19,903 nt of DNA from Cryomorphaceae bacterium. GTDB taxonomy: Bacteria; Bacteroidota; Bacteroidia; Flavobacteriales; Schleiferiaceae. The notes under the pieces were generated by a model. The model saw only the letters and a program-made list of their open reading frames with translations, ran no database searches and was not told the origin of the DNA. The position numbers and the translations under genes were made by a program. This document shows positions 1-7,540 of the stretch, piece by piece (position 1 is the stretch's first letter; every line of letters begins with the position of its first letter). The DNA is taken from the NCBI GenBank assembly GCA_022565745.1, contig JAIUMB010000021.1:1-19903 (forward strand). Direction: 5' to 3'.

Positions 1-20
1 CAATCCCAACGTCGAATCAT

Positions 21-48
21 TTTACATTTTACACTTTACATTTTACAT
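21..48. repeat. Four tandem heptamers TTTACAY
   Basis: Four adjacent 7-bp units read TTTACAT, TTTACAC, TTTACAT and TTTACAT. Only one base differs. The repeat lies outside any gene. Its role is unknown; it may be a slippage-derived or dispersed intergenic repeat. Confidence 0.75.
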
Positions 49-75
49 TCTTCCAGCCCAACACCCCGTCAGGCC

Positions 76-91
76 TTTCGCTTTAGCGAAA
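76..91. repeat. Small perfect inverted repeat (hairpin)
   Basis: TTTCGC and GCGAAA form a perfect 6-bp stem around the 4-nt loop TTTA. No T-run follows, so it is not a clear terminator. On the minus strand it is joined to a CAGAGG/CACAGAGG-like low-complexity segment, which suggests a dispersed intergenic repeat rather than a gene-specific signal. Confidence 0.5.
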
Positions 92-366
92 CCTCTGTGT
101 CCTCTGCGCTTCTCAAAACAAAACCATTCAAACGAGGGAATTATCCCGGATGAACGCCCAATCAGTGTAAACACTCCCAAAATTTCTCTGTGATAAACAC
201 AATCCTCCCGTTTATATTATTGCACGCTCATTAACCCCAACCATTCGTCTAAAATTTAAACGTATTAAAACCTTCCATGGCTGCATGCTCAAGTGCGTTT
301 CAAAAACAGATACAGCACCAAAGTCCTCAATCTAATTAAAGTTTAATGCGTTTACCCTGATTTTAC

Positions 367-397
367 CTTGCATCTACCCTCAGCCATCGTATATTTA
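367..397 (+). promoter_or_regulatory. Likely Bacteroidota-type promoter for the scoA cluster
   Basis: A -33-like CTTG (367-370) is separated by 19 nt from a -7-like TATATTTA (390-397). Each differs by one base from the Bacteroidota consensus TTTG / TAnnTTTG. Transcription would start near 400-405, giving a leader of about 17-20 nt before the ATG at 421. Confidence 0.5.
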
Positions 398-420
398 CCA
401 ACTCTAAAGAAACACACATT

Positions 421-1122
421 ATGATTCGAAAAGTGGTAAAAAACGCCCAGGAAGCCATTGTGGGCGTCAGTGACGATATGACCTTTATGCTCGGGGGGTT
501 TGGCCTCTCCGGCATACCCGAAAACAGCATTTCTGCTTTGCGCGACAGCGGCGTTAAAAACCTCACCTGCATTTCTAACAACGCCGGTGTAGATGACTTT
601 GGTTTGGGACTGCTTTTACAGACCCGTCAGATCAAAAAAATGATTTCTTCTTACGTAGGCGAAAATGATTTGTTTGAAAAGCTTATGTTGTCCGGTGAGC
701 TTGAAGTAGACCTCATTCCACAAGGCACCTTGGCCGAGCGCTGTAGAGCTGCCGGCGCAGGCATACCGGCATTTTTCACCCCCGCCGGATACGGTACTGA
801 AGTGGCTCTGGGAAAAGAAGTGCGTTGGTTTAACGGCAAAGCCCATATTCTGGAGCATGCCTTTGATGCTGATTTTGCCTTTATAAAAGCCTGGAAAGGC
901 GATGAAGCTGGAAATTTAATTTTTAAAGGAACGGCGCGAAACTTCAATCCACTTATGGCCATGGCTGGAAAAATTACCGTGGCCGAGGTTGAAGAATTAG
1001 TGCCTGCAGGCGAACTTGACCCCAACCACATCCACACGCCGGGCATTTTTGTGCAGCGCATATTCCAGGGCAGCAATTACGAAAAGCGCATTGAAAACAG
1101 AACCGTACGTCCCAAGCCATGA
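421..1122 (+). CDS. scoA: 3-oxoacid CoA-transferase, subunit A
   Basis: This is the alpha subunit of a heteromeric class I CoA-transferase, most likely succinyl-CoA:3-oxoacid (acetoacetate) CoA-transferase. The enzyme moves CoA from succinyl-CoA to acetoacetate in the cytoplasm. The 233-residue length is typical. The glycine-rich GGFGLSGIPE segment (residues 25-34) is the family's CoA-binding signature, and later segments such as FFTPAGYGTE and KGTARNFNP also fit the family. The start was chosen as the first ATG after the promoter. The stop codon overlaps the start of the next gene by 4 nt (ATGA). The partner B subunit is not next to it but lies 1.2 kb downstream beyond a CotH-like gene. Exact acyl specificity (acetoacetate versus other 3-oxoacids such as 3-oxoadipate) cannot be fixed from sequence alone; the lack of aromatic-catabolism neighbours favours acetoacetate. 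Confidence 0.93.
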   Translation: MIRKVVKNAQEAIVGVSDDMTFMLGGFGLSGIPENSISALRDSGVKNLTCISNNAGVDDFGLGLLLQTRQIKKMISSYVGENDLFEKLMLSGELEVDLIPQGTLAERCRAAGAGIPAFFTPAGYGTEVALGKEVRWFNGKAHILEHAFDADFAFIKAWKGDEAGNLIFKGTARNFNPLMAMAGKITVAEVEELVPAGELDPNHIHTPGIFVQRIFQGSNYEKRIENRTVRPKP

Positions 1123-2288
1123 TGCGATTCCTCGTCATACCGACGATGTGTATGCTGTTGTTTGCTTGCAGTGAACAGCCAGCATACATTACGCCTTTAC
1201 CCCAAATCCTCCTTACGGCAGACAGCATTTCGTGGACTGAAAAACGGCCGACTACACTTACCTACATCGTCGATTCAGACACCGTTCATTTAAACGGTGG
1301 CACAAAGTATCGCGGTGGAAGCTCGAGTAAATACTGGAAGCATTCATACGCGCTAAAGCTCGAAGACGCTTACCCCTTGGCCGGACTAACAGCCGCCAAA
1401 GCATTTGTACTCAATGCGTCTTACATAGACAAAACGCTGATGCGTCACCGATTCAGCTTTGATGTTTACCGTGCTATGCACCCCAACAACATCGCCCCCG
1501 TTTGTCGCTACGCCGAATTGTATGAAAACAGAGACTATCGTGGCATTTACGTCATTATGGAACGCATCAACGCTGGACGCATGGGACTGAAAAACGCCGA
1601 TGGCAGCGCCCTTTGGAAAGAACCGCTCATCTTTTACCCGGAGATGCCTGAGTCACAAGAGGCAGACAACCCGCATCAGCAGAAATATCCCGACATAAAA
1701 AAAACCGACTACACTGATGATTTGCTCGCACTTAGAGACTTTCTATTTTCGAGTCCAGACGAAGTATTTTCACGTGATGTCTTTAAACACTTTGACAAGC
1801 AAAGCCTCATCGACTGGCAACTCATATTGCTCTTGAGCAACAACAGCGATGGACAGCTCAAAAACGTTTACCTCTACAGAGAGGGCGAGGATAATCCCTA
1901 TAAGTTTGCCCTATGGGATTACGACCATTCCTTTGGCCGTGACGGAGACGGAGAATACAACATGCTCACAAACGTCATAGACGAAAACAGATGCATTATA
2001 TTCGCCCGACTCAACGCACTCAATCCCGACAACTTTAATCAGTCCATGGCATCTCGATACATCGAATTGCGATCAAATGGCATCTTCGATCAAAATGCGC
2101 TGGTGGATCTACTCAATGGCTATCACAAAGAACTCGCACCACACATGGATCGAAATGCTGAACGCTGGCCACACGATGCCGATTGGTATCATGACGACCA
2201 CGATTTCGAGCGCGAAGTGGCAACCATTCACGAATACTTAGACAAACGAATTCCTCAACTCGACCAACGATTTGGGTATAACCAATAA
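1119..2288 (+). CDS. CotH-kinase-like lipoprotein
   Basis: A 389-residue protein with a lipoprotein signal peptide (hydrophobic stretch ending LFAC, lipid-attachment Cys17), so it probably sits in the cell envelope. The rest matches the CotH family, atypical protein kinases first known from Bacillus spore-coat protein H. Visible landmarks in order are RGGSSS (65-70) followed by a Lys in YALK (Lys80), VLNASYIDKTLMRH, a RGIYVIMERI strand, the SLIDWQLILLLSNNSDGQLKN block, and the WDYDHSFG motif (266-273), whose two aspartates match the metal/nucleotide-binding aspartates. The substrate is unknown. It starts at the ATGA overlap with scoA (ATG at 1119 or 1122) and ends 11 nt before scoB, so it is very likely co-translated with both. 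Its place inside the transferase operon is odd. Kinase activity is inferred from family only. Confidence 0.85.
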   Translation: MMRFLVIPTMCMLLFACSEQPAYITPLPQILLTADSISWTEKRPTTLTYIVDSDTVHLNGGTKYRGGSSSKYWKHSYALKLEDAYPLAGLTAAKAFVLNASYIDKTLMRHRFSFDVYRAMHPNNIAPVCRYAELYENRDYRGIYVIMERINAGRMGLKNADGSALWKEPLIFYPEMPESQEADNPHQQKYPDIKKTDYTDDLLALRDFLFSSPDEVFSRDVFKHFDKQSLIDWQLILLLSNNSDGQLKNVYLYREGEDNPYKFALWDYDHSFGRDGDGEYNMLTNVIDENRCIIFARLNALNPDNFNQSMASRYIELRSNGIFDQNALVDLLNGYHKELAPHMDRNAERWPHDADWYHDDHDFEREVATIHEYLDKRIPQLDQRFGYNQ

Positions 2289-2299
2289 TTCTGCATACA

Positions 2300-2956
2300 A
2301 TGGCACTCGACAAAAACGGCATCGCACAACGCATCGCACAAGAAATGAAAGACGGTTACTATGTTAATCTCGGCATTGGCATTCCCACACTGGTTGCCAA
2401 TTACATTCCTGATGGCATTTCCGTGGAGTTTCAAAGTGAAAACGGCATACTCGGCATGGGGCCATTCCCATTTGAAGGCGAAGAAGATCCCGATCTTATC
2501 AACGCCGGAAAGCAAACCATAACCGCCATGCCCGGCGCTGCATTTTTCGACTCGGCCATGAGCTTTGGTATGATTCGCGGACAGCACGTCCACATGACCG
2601 TACTTGGCGCTATGGAAGTGGCGCAAAACGGCGACATCGCCAATTGGAAAATTCCCGGCAAAATGGTGAAAGGCATGGGCGGCGCTATGGACTTGGTGGC
2701 TTCGGCCGACAACATCATAGTGGCCATGATGCACACCAATCGCGCCGGAGAATCCAAGCTCTTAACCAAATGCACTTTACCCATTACCGGCGTAAACTGC
2801 GTGCGCAAGGTTGTTACTGACTTGGCCGTTCTCGATATCACACCAAGAGGATTTGAACTTCGTGAAGTAGCACCCGGTGTTAGTGTAGAAGACGTTCGCA
2901 ACGCCACAGAAGGCAAACTTCTCATCGACGACAACGTGAAGGAAATGAAGCTTTAA
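2300..2956 (+). CDS. scoB: 3-oxoacid CoA-transferase, subunit B
   Basis: The beta subunit of the class I CoA-transferase, 218 residues, the usual length. The active-site glutamate that forms the glutamyl-CoA thioester is in the SENG motif (Glu47), preceded by the LGIGIPT loop (24-30). Later family segments include GAMEVAQNGDIANWKIPGK and KGMGGAMDLV. It completes the enzyme whose A subunit is encoded at 421-1122. The start lies 11 nt after the CotH-like gene and the stop is 14 nt before the ATPase start, so all four genes are probably one transcript. Nothing suggests degeneration; all core motifs are intact. Confidence 0.94.
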   Translation: MALDKNGIAQRIAQEMKDGYYVNLGIGIPTLVANYIPDGISVEFQSENGILGMGPFPFEGEEDPDLINAGKQTITAMPGAAFFDSAMSFGMIRGQHVHMTVLGAMEVAQNGDIANWKIPGKMVKGMGGAMDLVASADNIIVAMMHTNRAGESKLLTKCTLPITGVNCVRKVVTDLAVLDITPRGFELREVAPGVSVEDVRNATEGKLLIDDNVKEMKL

Positions 2957-2970
2957 AAGCATCTCAATCG

Positions 2971-5610
2971 ATGGTTCACCACCTAAAAATTGATGAAGTT
3001 GCTGAAAAATTTGGCAGCAACGTCCAAAAGGGACTAAGCACCGAGGAAGCGTCTGAACGTCTAAAAAAACACGGTCCTAATGCACTGCCCGAACCGCCCA
3101 AGCGCCCTGCTTGGAAGCGTTTGTTGATGCAGTTCCACAACGTGCTAATCTATGTGCTAATCATTGCTGCCATCATTACAGCCTTGATGGATCACTGGAT
3201 AGATACCTGGGTGATTATCGGCGTGGTGATTGTCAATGCATGGATTGGTTATGTACAAGAAGGTAAAGCAGAAGCCGCACTTGACAGCATCCGCAATATG
3301 CTATCACTGGAAGCACTGACCTTGCGTAACGGAAAAAAACAAGCCATTAACGCCAAACAATTGGCGCCCGGAGACATTGTCTTGCTCAAAGCTGGAGACA
3401 AAGTCCCGGCCGACCTCCGCCTCTTCTCGGTAAAAAACGCCAAAATGGAAGAAGCGGCGCTCACTGGAGAGTCACATGGAGTAGACAAGCAGACCGAACC
3501 CGTTGACAAAGAGGCCGTATTAGGCGACCGCCTCAACATGGCCTTTTCCGGCACCACCGTAAGTTTTGGCGAAGCGCGCGGTATGGTAGTCGCTACGGGT
3601 ATGGACACTGAACTGGGCAAAATTAGCCAGATGATGTCTGAGGTAAAACCCATAACCACGCCCCTACTCCAACAAATTGAGACTTTTGGCAAATGGCTTT
3701 CACTGATAATTTTACTGGCTTCAGCCGGTTTTTTCGCCTTTGGTTACTGGCTTCGCGACTACAGCGTCAGTGAATTGTTTTTGGCTGTTATCGGTCTCAT
3801 CGTGGCTGCCATACCCGAAGGTTTGCCGGCAATCATGACCATCACCTTGGCCATTGGTGTGCAGCGCATGGCCAGAAGAAACGCCATCATTCGCCGTTTG
3901 CCATCGGTGGAAACACTGGGCTCGGTTGACGTCATTTGTTCGGATAAAACCGGAACGCTTACCCGCAACGAAATGACCGCCAAAAAAGTGGTCACCACTG
4001 ATCAAGAATACGACATTACCGGCATTGGTTACGAACCAAAGGGCGATATCCTAAGCGATGACAAAGTCATTGAAATTGATCAACACGATTCACTAAAGTT
4101 GTTTGTTAACATTATTAGCACCACCAACACCGCTCAACTCAATCAGCAAGACGAACAGTGGACTGTCACCGGAAGTCCAACAGAAGGGGCACTACTTGTT
4201 TTGTGCGAAAAAGCAGGCGTGACTTCTTCACCATACGACACCATTGACCACATACCGTTCTCCTCAGAACACAAGTACGCCGCACATTTGGTAAAAAACG
4301 GTGAGAAAAACACCATTTTCGTTACCGGGGCACCCGACAGTTTACTGTCACTTTCAAAAAACCAACTAGGCAAAGACGGCGAGCAGTCCATCGACAAAGA
4401 TTTCTGGGACAAAGCCATGGCCGCATCAGCGTCTAAGGGCATGCGTTTATTAGGCGCTGCCTATGTCAACAGCACATCAGACACACTCAATCACGAAGAC
4501 ATACAAAACCTCACCTTTGTTGGCGTAGCTGGCATTATTGATCCTCCGAGAGAAGAAGCCGTGGAAGCCATTCGCCAATGCAAGCGCGCTGGTGTAAAAG
4601 TCAAAATGATCACCGGCGACCACGCCCTTACCGCCCTTGCCATCGCTAAAGAATTGGGTATTGGCGACGGAAAAAATGCCATCACAGGCGCTGAATTGGA
4701 AAAGCTCAGCGACGAAGACCTACTCGATGTGGTAGAGAAATATGACGTTTATGCCCGTACGACGCCCGAACACAAACTCCGCCTGGTAAGCGCCATGCAG
4801 GCCAACGGTCACCGCTGCGCCATGACCGGCGATGGCGTAAACGATGCCCCAGCTTTAAAAAAGGCCAATATTGGCGTAGCCATGGGGATTAAAGGCACCG
4901 AAGTATCAAAAGACGCCTCCGAAATGGTGCTGGCCGATGACAACTTTGCCTCCATCGTACACGCCATTGTGGAAGGCCGAACCGTTTATGACAATATCCG
5001 AAAAGCACTATTATTTATCTTACCCACCAATGGTGCCGAATCCTTGGTATTGATCAGCGCTGTGCTAATGGGGATTGTTATGCCCATTACGCCTGCGCAA
5101 ATACTATGGGTAAATATGGTCACCGCGGTTACACTGGCTTTGGCCTTGGCCTTTGAGCCTTCAGAGCAAAACACCATGCGTCGTCCGCCGAGAAAAGCAA
5201 ACGCGGCATTGTTGGGTGGACTTTTTATTTGGCGCATCATTTTTGTATCGGTGCTCATCGGAGGGGCGTCACTGGCCATTTTTACTTATGCCATTTCACT
5301 CGGTGTGAATGAATCGACGGCGCGAACATTGGCGGTCAACACCCTGGTTGCCGGACAGCTTTTTTACTTGTTCAACTGTAGAACCATGCACGACACAGCA
5401 ATAAATCGCGGCTTTTTTGCCAATGCCTATGCGTTTTATGCTGCCGCTGCATTGCTGGCTCTACAGCTCCTTTTTGTGTACGCCCCTTTTATGAATACCT
5501 TTTTTGATACCAGTCCGTTGAGCTTAACGCAATGGGGCATCACCACGGCCGCCGGCGCTATGGTCTTTGTGGTGGTAGAAGCTGAAAAATACTTGACCAA
5601 ACGGGGGTGA
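2971..5610 (+). CDS. P2-type cation-transporting ATPase
   Basis: A complete 879-residue inner-membrane ion pump of the P2 ATPase group (SERCA/PMCA/PacL-like). In order there are an N-terminal cation-ATPase domain, the actuator TGES (165-168), the M4 ion-site motif PEGLP (Glu283), the phosphorylation motif DKTGTLT (Asp325), MITGD, TGDGVNDAP (Asp621 region) and six C-terminal membrane segments. The M5 residues matching SERCA Asn768/Glu771 are present (Asn687, Glu690). In M6 the NMVTA motif has Ala719 where SERCA has Asp800, so the ion specificity (Ca2+, Na+, K+ or other) cannot be assumed. It starts 14 nt after scoB and ends the first gene cluster. No link to CoA-transferase chemistry is apparent, so the shared transcript may be incidental. 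Confidence 0.93.
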   Translation: MVHHLKIDEVAEKFGSNVQKGLSTEEASERLKKHGPNALPEPPKRPAWKRLLMQFHNVLIYVLIIAAIITALMDHWIDTWVIIGVVIVNAWIGYVQEGKAEAALDSIRNMLSLEALTLRNGKKQAINAKQLAPGDIVLLKAGDKVPADLRLFSVKNAKMEEAALTGESHGVDKQTEPVDKEAVLGDRLNMAFSGTTVSFGEARGMVVATGMDTELGKISQMMSEVKPITTPLLQQIETFGKWLSLIILLASAGFFAFGYWLRDYSVSELFLAVIGLIVAAIPEGLPAIMTITLAIGVQRMARRNAIIRRLPSVETLGSVDVICSDKTGTLTRNEMTAKKVVTTDQEYDITGIGYEPKGDILSDDKVIEIDQHDSLKLFVNIISTTNTAQLNQQDEQWTVTGSPTEGALLVLCEKAGVTSSPYDTIDHIPFSSEHKYAAHLVKNGEKNTIFVTGAPDSLLSLSKNQLGKDGEQSIDKDFWDKAMAASASKGMRLLGAAYVNSTSDTLNHEDIQNLTFVGVAGIIDPPREEAVEAIRQCKRAGVKVKMITGDHALTALAIAKELGIGDGKNAITGAELEKLSDEDLLDVVEKYDVYARTTPEHKLRLVSAMQANGHRCAMTGDGVNDAPALKKANIGVAMGIKGTEVSKDASEMVLADDNFASIVHAIVEGRTVYDNIRKALLFILPTNGAESLVLISAVLMGIVMPITPAQILWVNMVTAVTLALALAFEPSEQNTMRRPPRKANAALLGGLFIWRIIFVSVLIGGASLAIFTYAISLGVNESTARTLAVNTLVAGQLFYLFNCRTMHDTAINRGFFANAYAFYAAAALLALQLLFVYAPFMNTFFDTSPLSLTQWGITTAAGAMVFVVVEAEKYLTKRG

Positions 5611-5627
5611 TGATGGGGGTATTGTTG

Positions 5628-5685
5628 GGTCAGCGCAAGGCTGTCTCCTACGCTGACCTCAATCCCTCTATCGGACTTTAAAGTC
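5628..5685. repeat. Inverted repeats between ATPase and rimP promoter
   Basis: Two dyads lie in the 100-nt gap. GGTCAGCG (5628-5635) pairs with CGCTGACC (5651-5658) across a 15-nt loop. It has no T-run and so is at best a weak terminator for the ATPase cluster. A perfect 12-bp palindrome GACTTTAAAGTC follows at 5674-5685, 24 nt upstream of the -33 box of the rimP promoter. Its position would suit a dimeric regulator, but no function is shown. Confidence 0.45.
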
Positions 5686-5709
5686 AGCAACTTATTATCT
5701 CATTGAATC

Positions 5710-5740
5710 TTTGCTATATATAATATTTTGCGTATATTTG
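5710..5740 (+). promoter_or_regulatory. Bacteroidota-type promoter of the rimP-nusA-infB operon
   Basis: A perfect TTTG (5710-5713), a 19-nt spacer, and a perfect TAnnTTTG (TATATTTG, 5733-5740) form the consensus promoter of the Bacteroidota housekeeping sigma factor. Transcription should begin around 5744-5748, directly ahead of a strong hairpin. Confidence 0.8.
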
Positions 5741-5750
5741 CCGCCCTTAA

Positions 5751-5775
5751 GAGGGGACATTGTGTCCCCTCTTTT
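5751..5775 (+). terminator. Terminator-like hairpin in the rimP leader (possible attenuator)
   Basis: GAGGGGACA (5751-5759) and TGTCCCCTC (5763-5771) make a perfect 9-bp GC-rich stem with a 3-nt loop, followed by TTTT (5772-5775). It has the form of an intrinsic terminator, yet it lies between the operon promoter and the rimP start at 5787. A transcript ending here would be only about 25-30 nt. A candidate attenuator, or a 5'-end mRNA stabiliser. Confidence 0.65.
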
Positions 5776-5786
5776 ATTAGGGTAAT

Positions 5787-6251
5787 ATGATTGACAACAA
5801 GCGCATACAGACTCTCTGCGAGGAGGCTCTCGCCCCGATTGACGGGTTTTTTATTGACATAAGTGTCGACGAACACAACAACATTCAAGTGTTGGCCGAT
5901 ACGGATGCAGGCATTACAATTGAAGAGTTAAAAGGCATTAGTCGTCATATTGAAGGTGCTTTTGACAGAGAAGTAGAAGACTTTCAATTGATGGTCAGCT
6001 CACCCGGATTGACACGTCCACTTACCGTTTATCGTCAGTACGTAAAAAACGTAGGACGAGATGTTAAGATAAAGACCATCTCCGGTGAAAAATATGTTGG
6101 CACCATGAAAGTCGTTGATGAAGACGGTATAGAGCTCTTTTGGAAAACCCGTGAACCCAAGCCAGTTGGCAAAGGGAAAGTCACCGTAGAAAAACAACAA
6201 CGCATTGCGTTTAGCGACATTAAAGAAACCAAGATAAACATCTCGATTTAA
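5787..6251 (+). CDS. rimP: Ribosome maturation factor RimP
   Basis: RimP helps assemble the 30S ribosomal subunit in the cytoplasm. The protein is 154 residues, normal for the family. The family core VSSPGLTRPL is present near the middle, followed by the C-terminal SH3-like domain (VGTMKVVDEDGIELFW). It is the first gene of the conserved rimP-nusA-infB cluster and lies 11 nt ahead of nusA. The ATG at 5787 follows the leader hairpin by about 12 nt. No Shine-Dalgarno motif is evident, as is usual in this phylum, so translation probably relies on the AT-rich leader. Confidence 0.95.
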   Translation: MIDNKRIQTLCEEALAPIDGFFIDISVDEHNNIQVLADTDAGITIEELKGISRHIEGAFDREVEDFQLMVSSPGLTRPLTVYRQYVKNVGRDVKIKTISGEKYVGTMKVVDEDGIELFWKTREPKPVGKGKVTVEKQQRIAFSDIKETKINISI

Positions 6252-6261
6252 TACCTAAGCC

Positions 6262-7497
6262 ATGGACAACAAGGCGATCATCGATTCCTTTACGGAATTC
6301 AAAGACGACAAAAACATCGACAGGGTTACATTGATGGCCATCATAGAAGACGCATTTCGTCAACAATTGCGCAAGAAATTTGGCACCGATGACAACTTTG
6401 ACATCATCGTAAACCCCGACAAAGGTGACTTAGAGATTTGGCACAACCGCACCATTGTTGCCGACGAAGATATTGAAGACCCCATAACAGAAATTGGTCT
6501 GTCTGAGGCTTTAAAAATTGAAGAGGACTTTGAAATTGGTGAAGAAGTATCTGAGCCCATCAAACTCATCGACCTCGGCCGTCGTTTCATCTTGGCCTTT
6601 CGCCAGGGCTTGCTCCAAAAGATTCAGGAGCACGACAATGCGCTTATTTACAAGCGCTACAAAGACATGGAAGGCGAAATCATTACTGGTGAAATTCACC
6701 ACGTTCGTCCTCGTGCCGTTATCATTTACGACGACGACGACAACGAATTGATTTTGCCGAAAGACCAGCAAATTCCCCGTGATTTTTACCGCAAAGGCGA
6801 TACCTTAAGAGCCGTGGTAAAAGGGGTAGAGTTTCGCGGCACCAAACCACAAATTATTTTATCGCGTACCGACCCGCGCTTTTTGATTAAATTGTTTGAA
6901 CAAGAAATTCCCGAAGTATTTGACGGATTGATTCTCGTTAAAAAAGCCGCGCGTATACCCGGAGAAAAAGCCAAAGTTGCCGTTGAATCACTCGACGATC
7001 GCATCGATCCAGTGGGCGCTTGTGTGGGCATGAAAGGTAGCCGCATCCACGGTATTGTCCGTGAATTGGGCAACGAAAACATCGACGTGATCAACTTCAC
7101 CAACAACATGAATTTGTTCATTACCCGCGCATTGAGTCCGGCCAAAGTTACCTCCATCAACATCGATGAAGAAAATAACCGTGCCGAGGTATTCCTCAAT
7201 GCCGATCAAGTATCGTTGGCCATAGGTAAAAACGGTTACAACATCCGCTTGGCGGGTATGTTGACCGGATTTGAAATTGACGTTTATCGCGACAACGAGG
7301 AGGAAGAAGATGTTATCCTCAGCGAGTTTGAAGATGAAATCGAAGACTGGATCATCGATGAACTTCGCGCTGTTGGTTGCGATACCGCAAAAAGTGTCCT
7401 CAAGTACACTGTAGAAGAACTTGTAGAGCGTACCGACCTTGAAGAAGAAACCGTCAAGGAAGTGTATGCAATTTTGCGAAGTGAATTTGAAGAATAA
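6262..7497 (+). CDS. nusA: Transcription termination/antitermination factor NusA
   Basis: NusA binds RNA polymerase and nascent RNA, promotes pausing and hairpin-dependent termination, and takes part in antitermination. The 411-residue protein shows the N-terminal polymerase-binding domain (about 1-125), an S1 domain (about 135-205), KH1 with GMKG (256-259) and KH2 with GKNG (322-325). A C-terminal acidic helical region (from about 345) contains a helix-hairpin-helix-like end. It lacks the two full acidic repeats of the 495-residue E. coli protein, which is usual outside Proteobacteria. It sits between rimP and infB, 43 nt before infB. Its known activity on hairpins makes the operon's leader hairpin a plausible autoregulatory target; that link is inference. 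Confidence 0.96.
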   Translation: MDNKAIIDSFTEFKDDKNIDRVTLMAIIEDAFRQQLRKKFGTDDNFDIIVNPDKGDLEIWHNRTIVADEDIEDPITEIGLSEALKIEEDFEIGEEVSEPIKLIDLGRRFILAFRQGLLQKIQEHDNALIYKRYKDMEGEIITGEIHHVRPRAVIIYDDDDNELILPKDQQIPRDFYRKGDTLRAVVKGVEFRGTKPQIILSRTDPRFLIKLFEQEIPEVFDGLILVKKAARIPGEKAKVAVESLDDRIDPVGACVGMKGSRIHGIVRELGNENIDVINFTNNMNLFITRALSPAKVTSINIDEENNRAEVFLNADQVSLAIGKNGYNIRLAGMLTGFEIDVYRDNEEEEDVILSEFEDEIEDWIIDELRAVGCDTAKSVLKYTVEELVERTDLEEETVKEVYAILRSEFEE

Positions 7498-7540
7498 TAG
7501 TAACTTCGCACCCGAGAGATAAGAACCGTAAATCGTCGCA

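Larger units (their letters stand above)
1..420. other. Gene-free leader region upstream of the CoA-transferase cluster
   Basis: No convincing coding region was seen on either strand. The only open frame touching it on the minus strand is antisense to the CoA-transferase gene. The stretch holds a short heptamer tandem repeat (21-48), a small hairpin (76-91), a low-complexity CTCTGTGTCCTCTGCG-like segment (about 93-112) and a Bacteroidota-type promoter near its right end. The rest shows no structure I can name. Confidence 0.6.
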
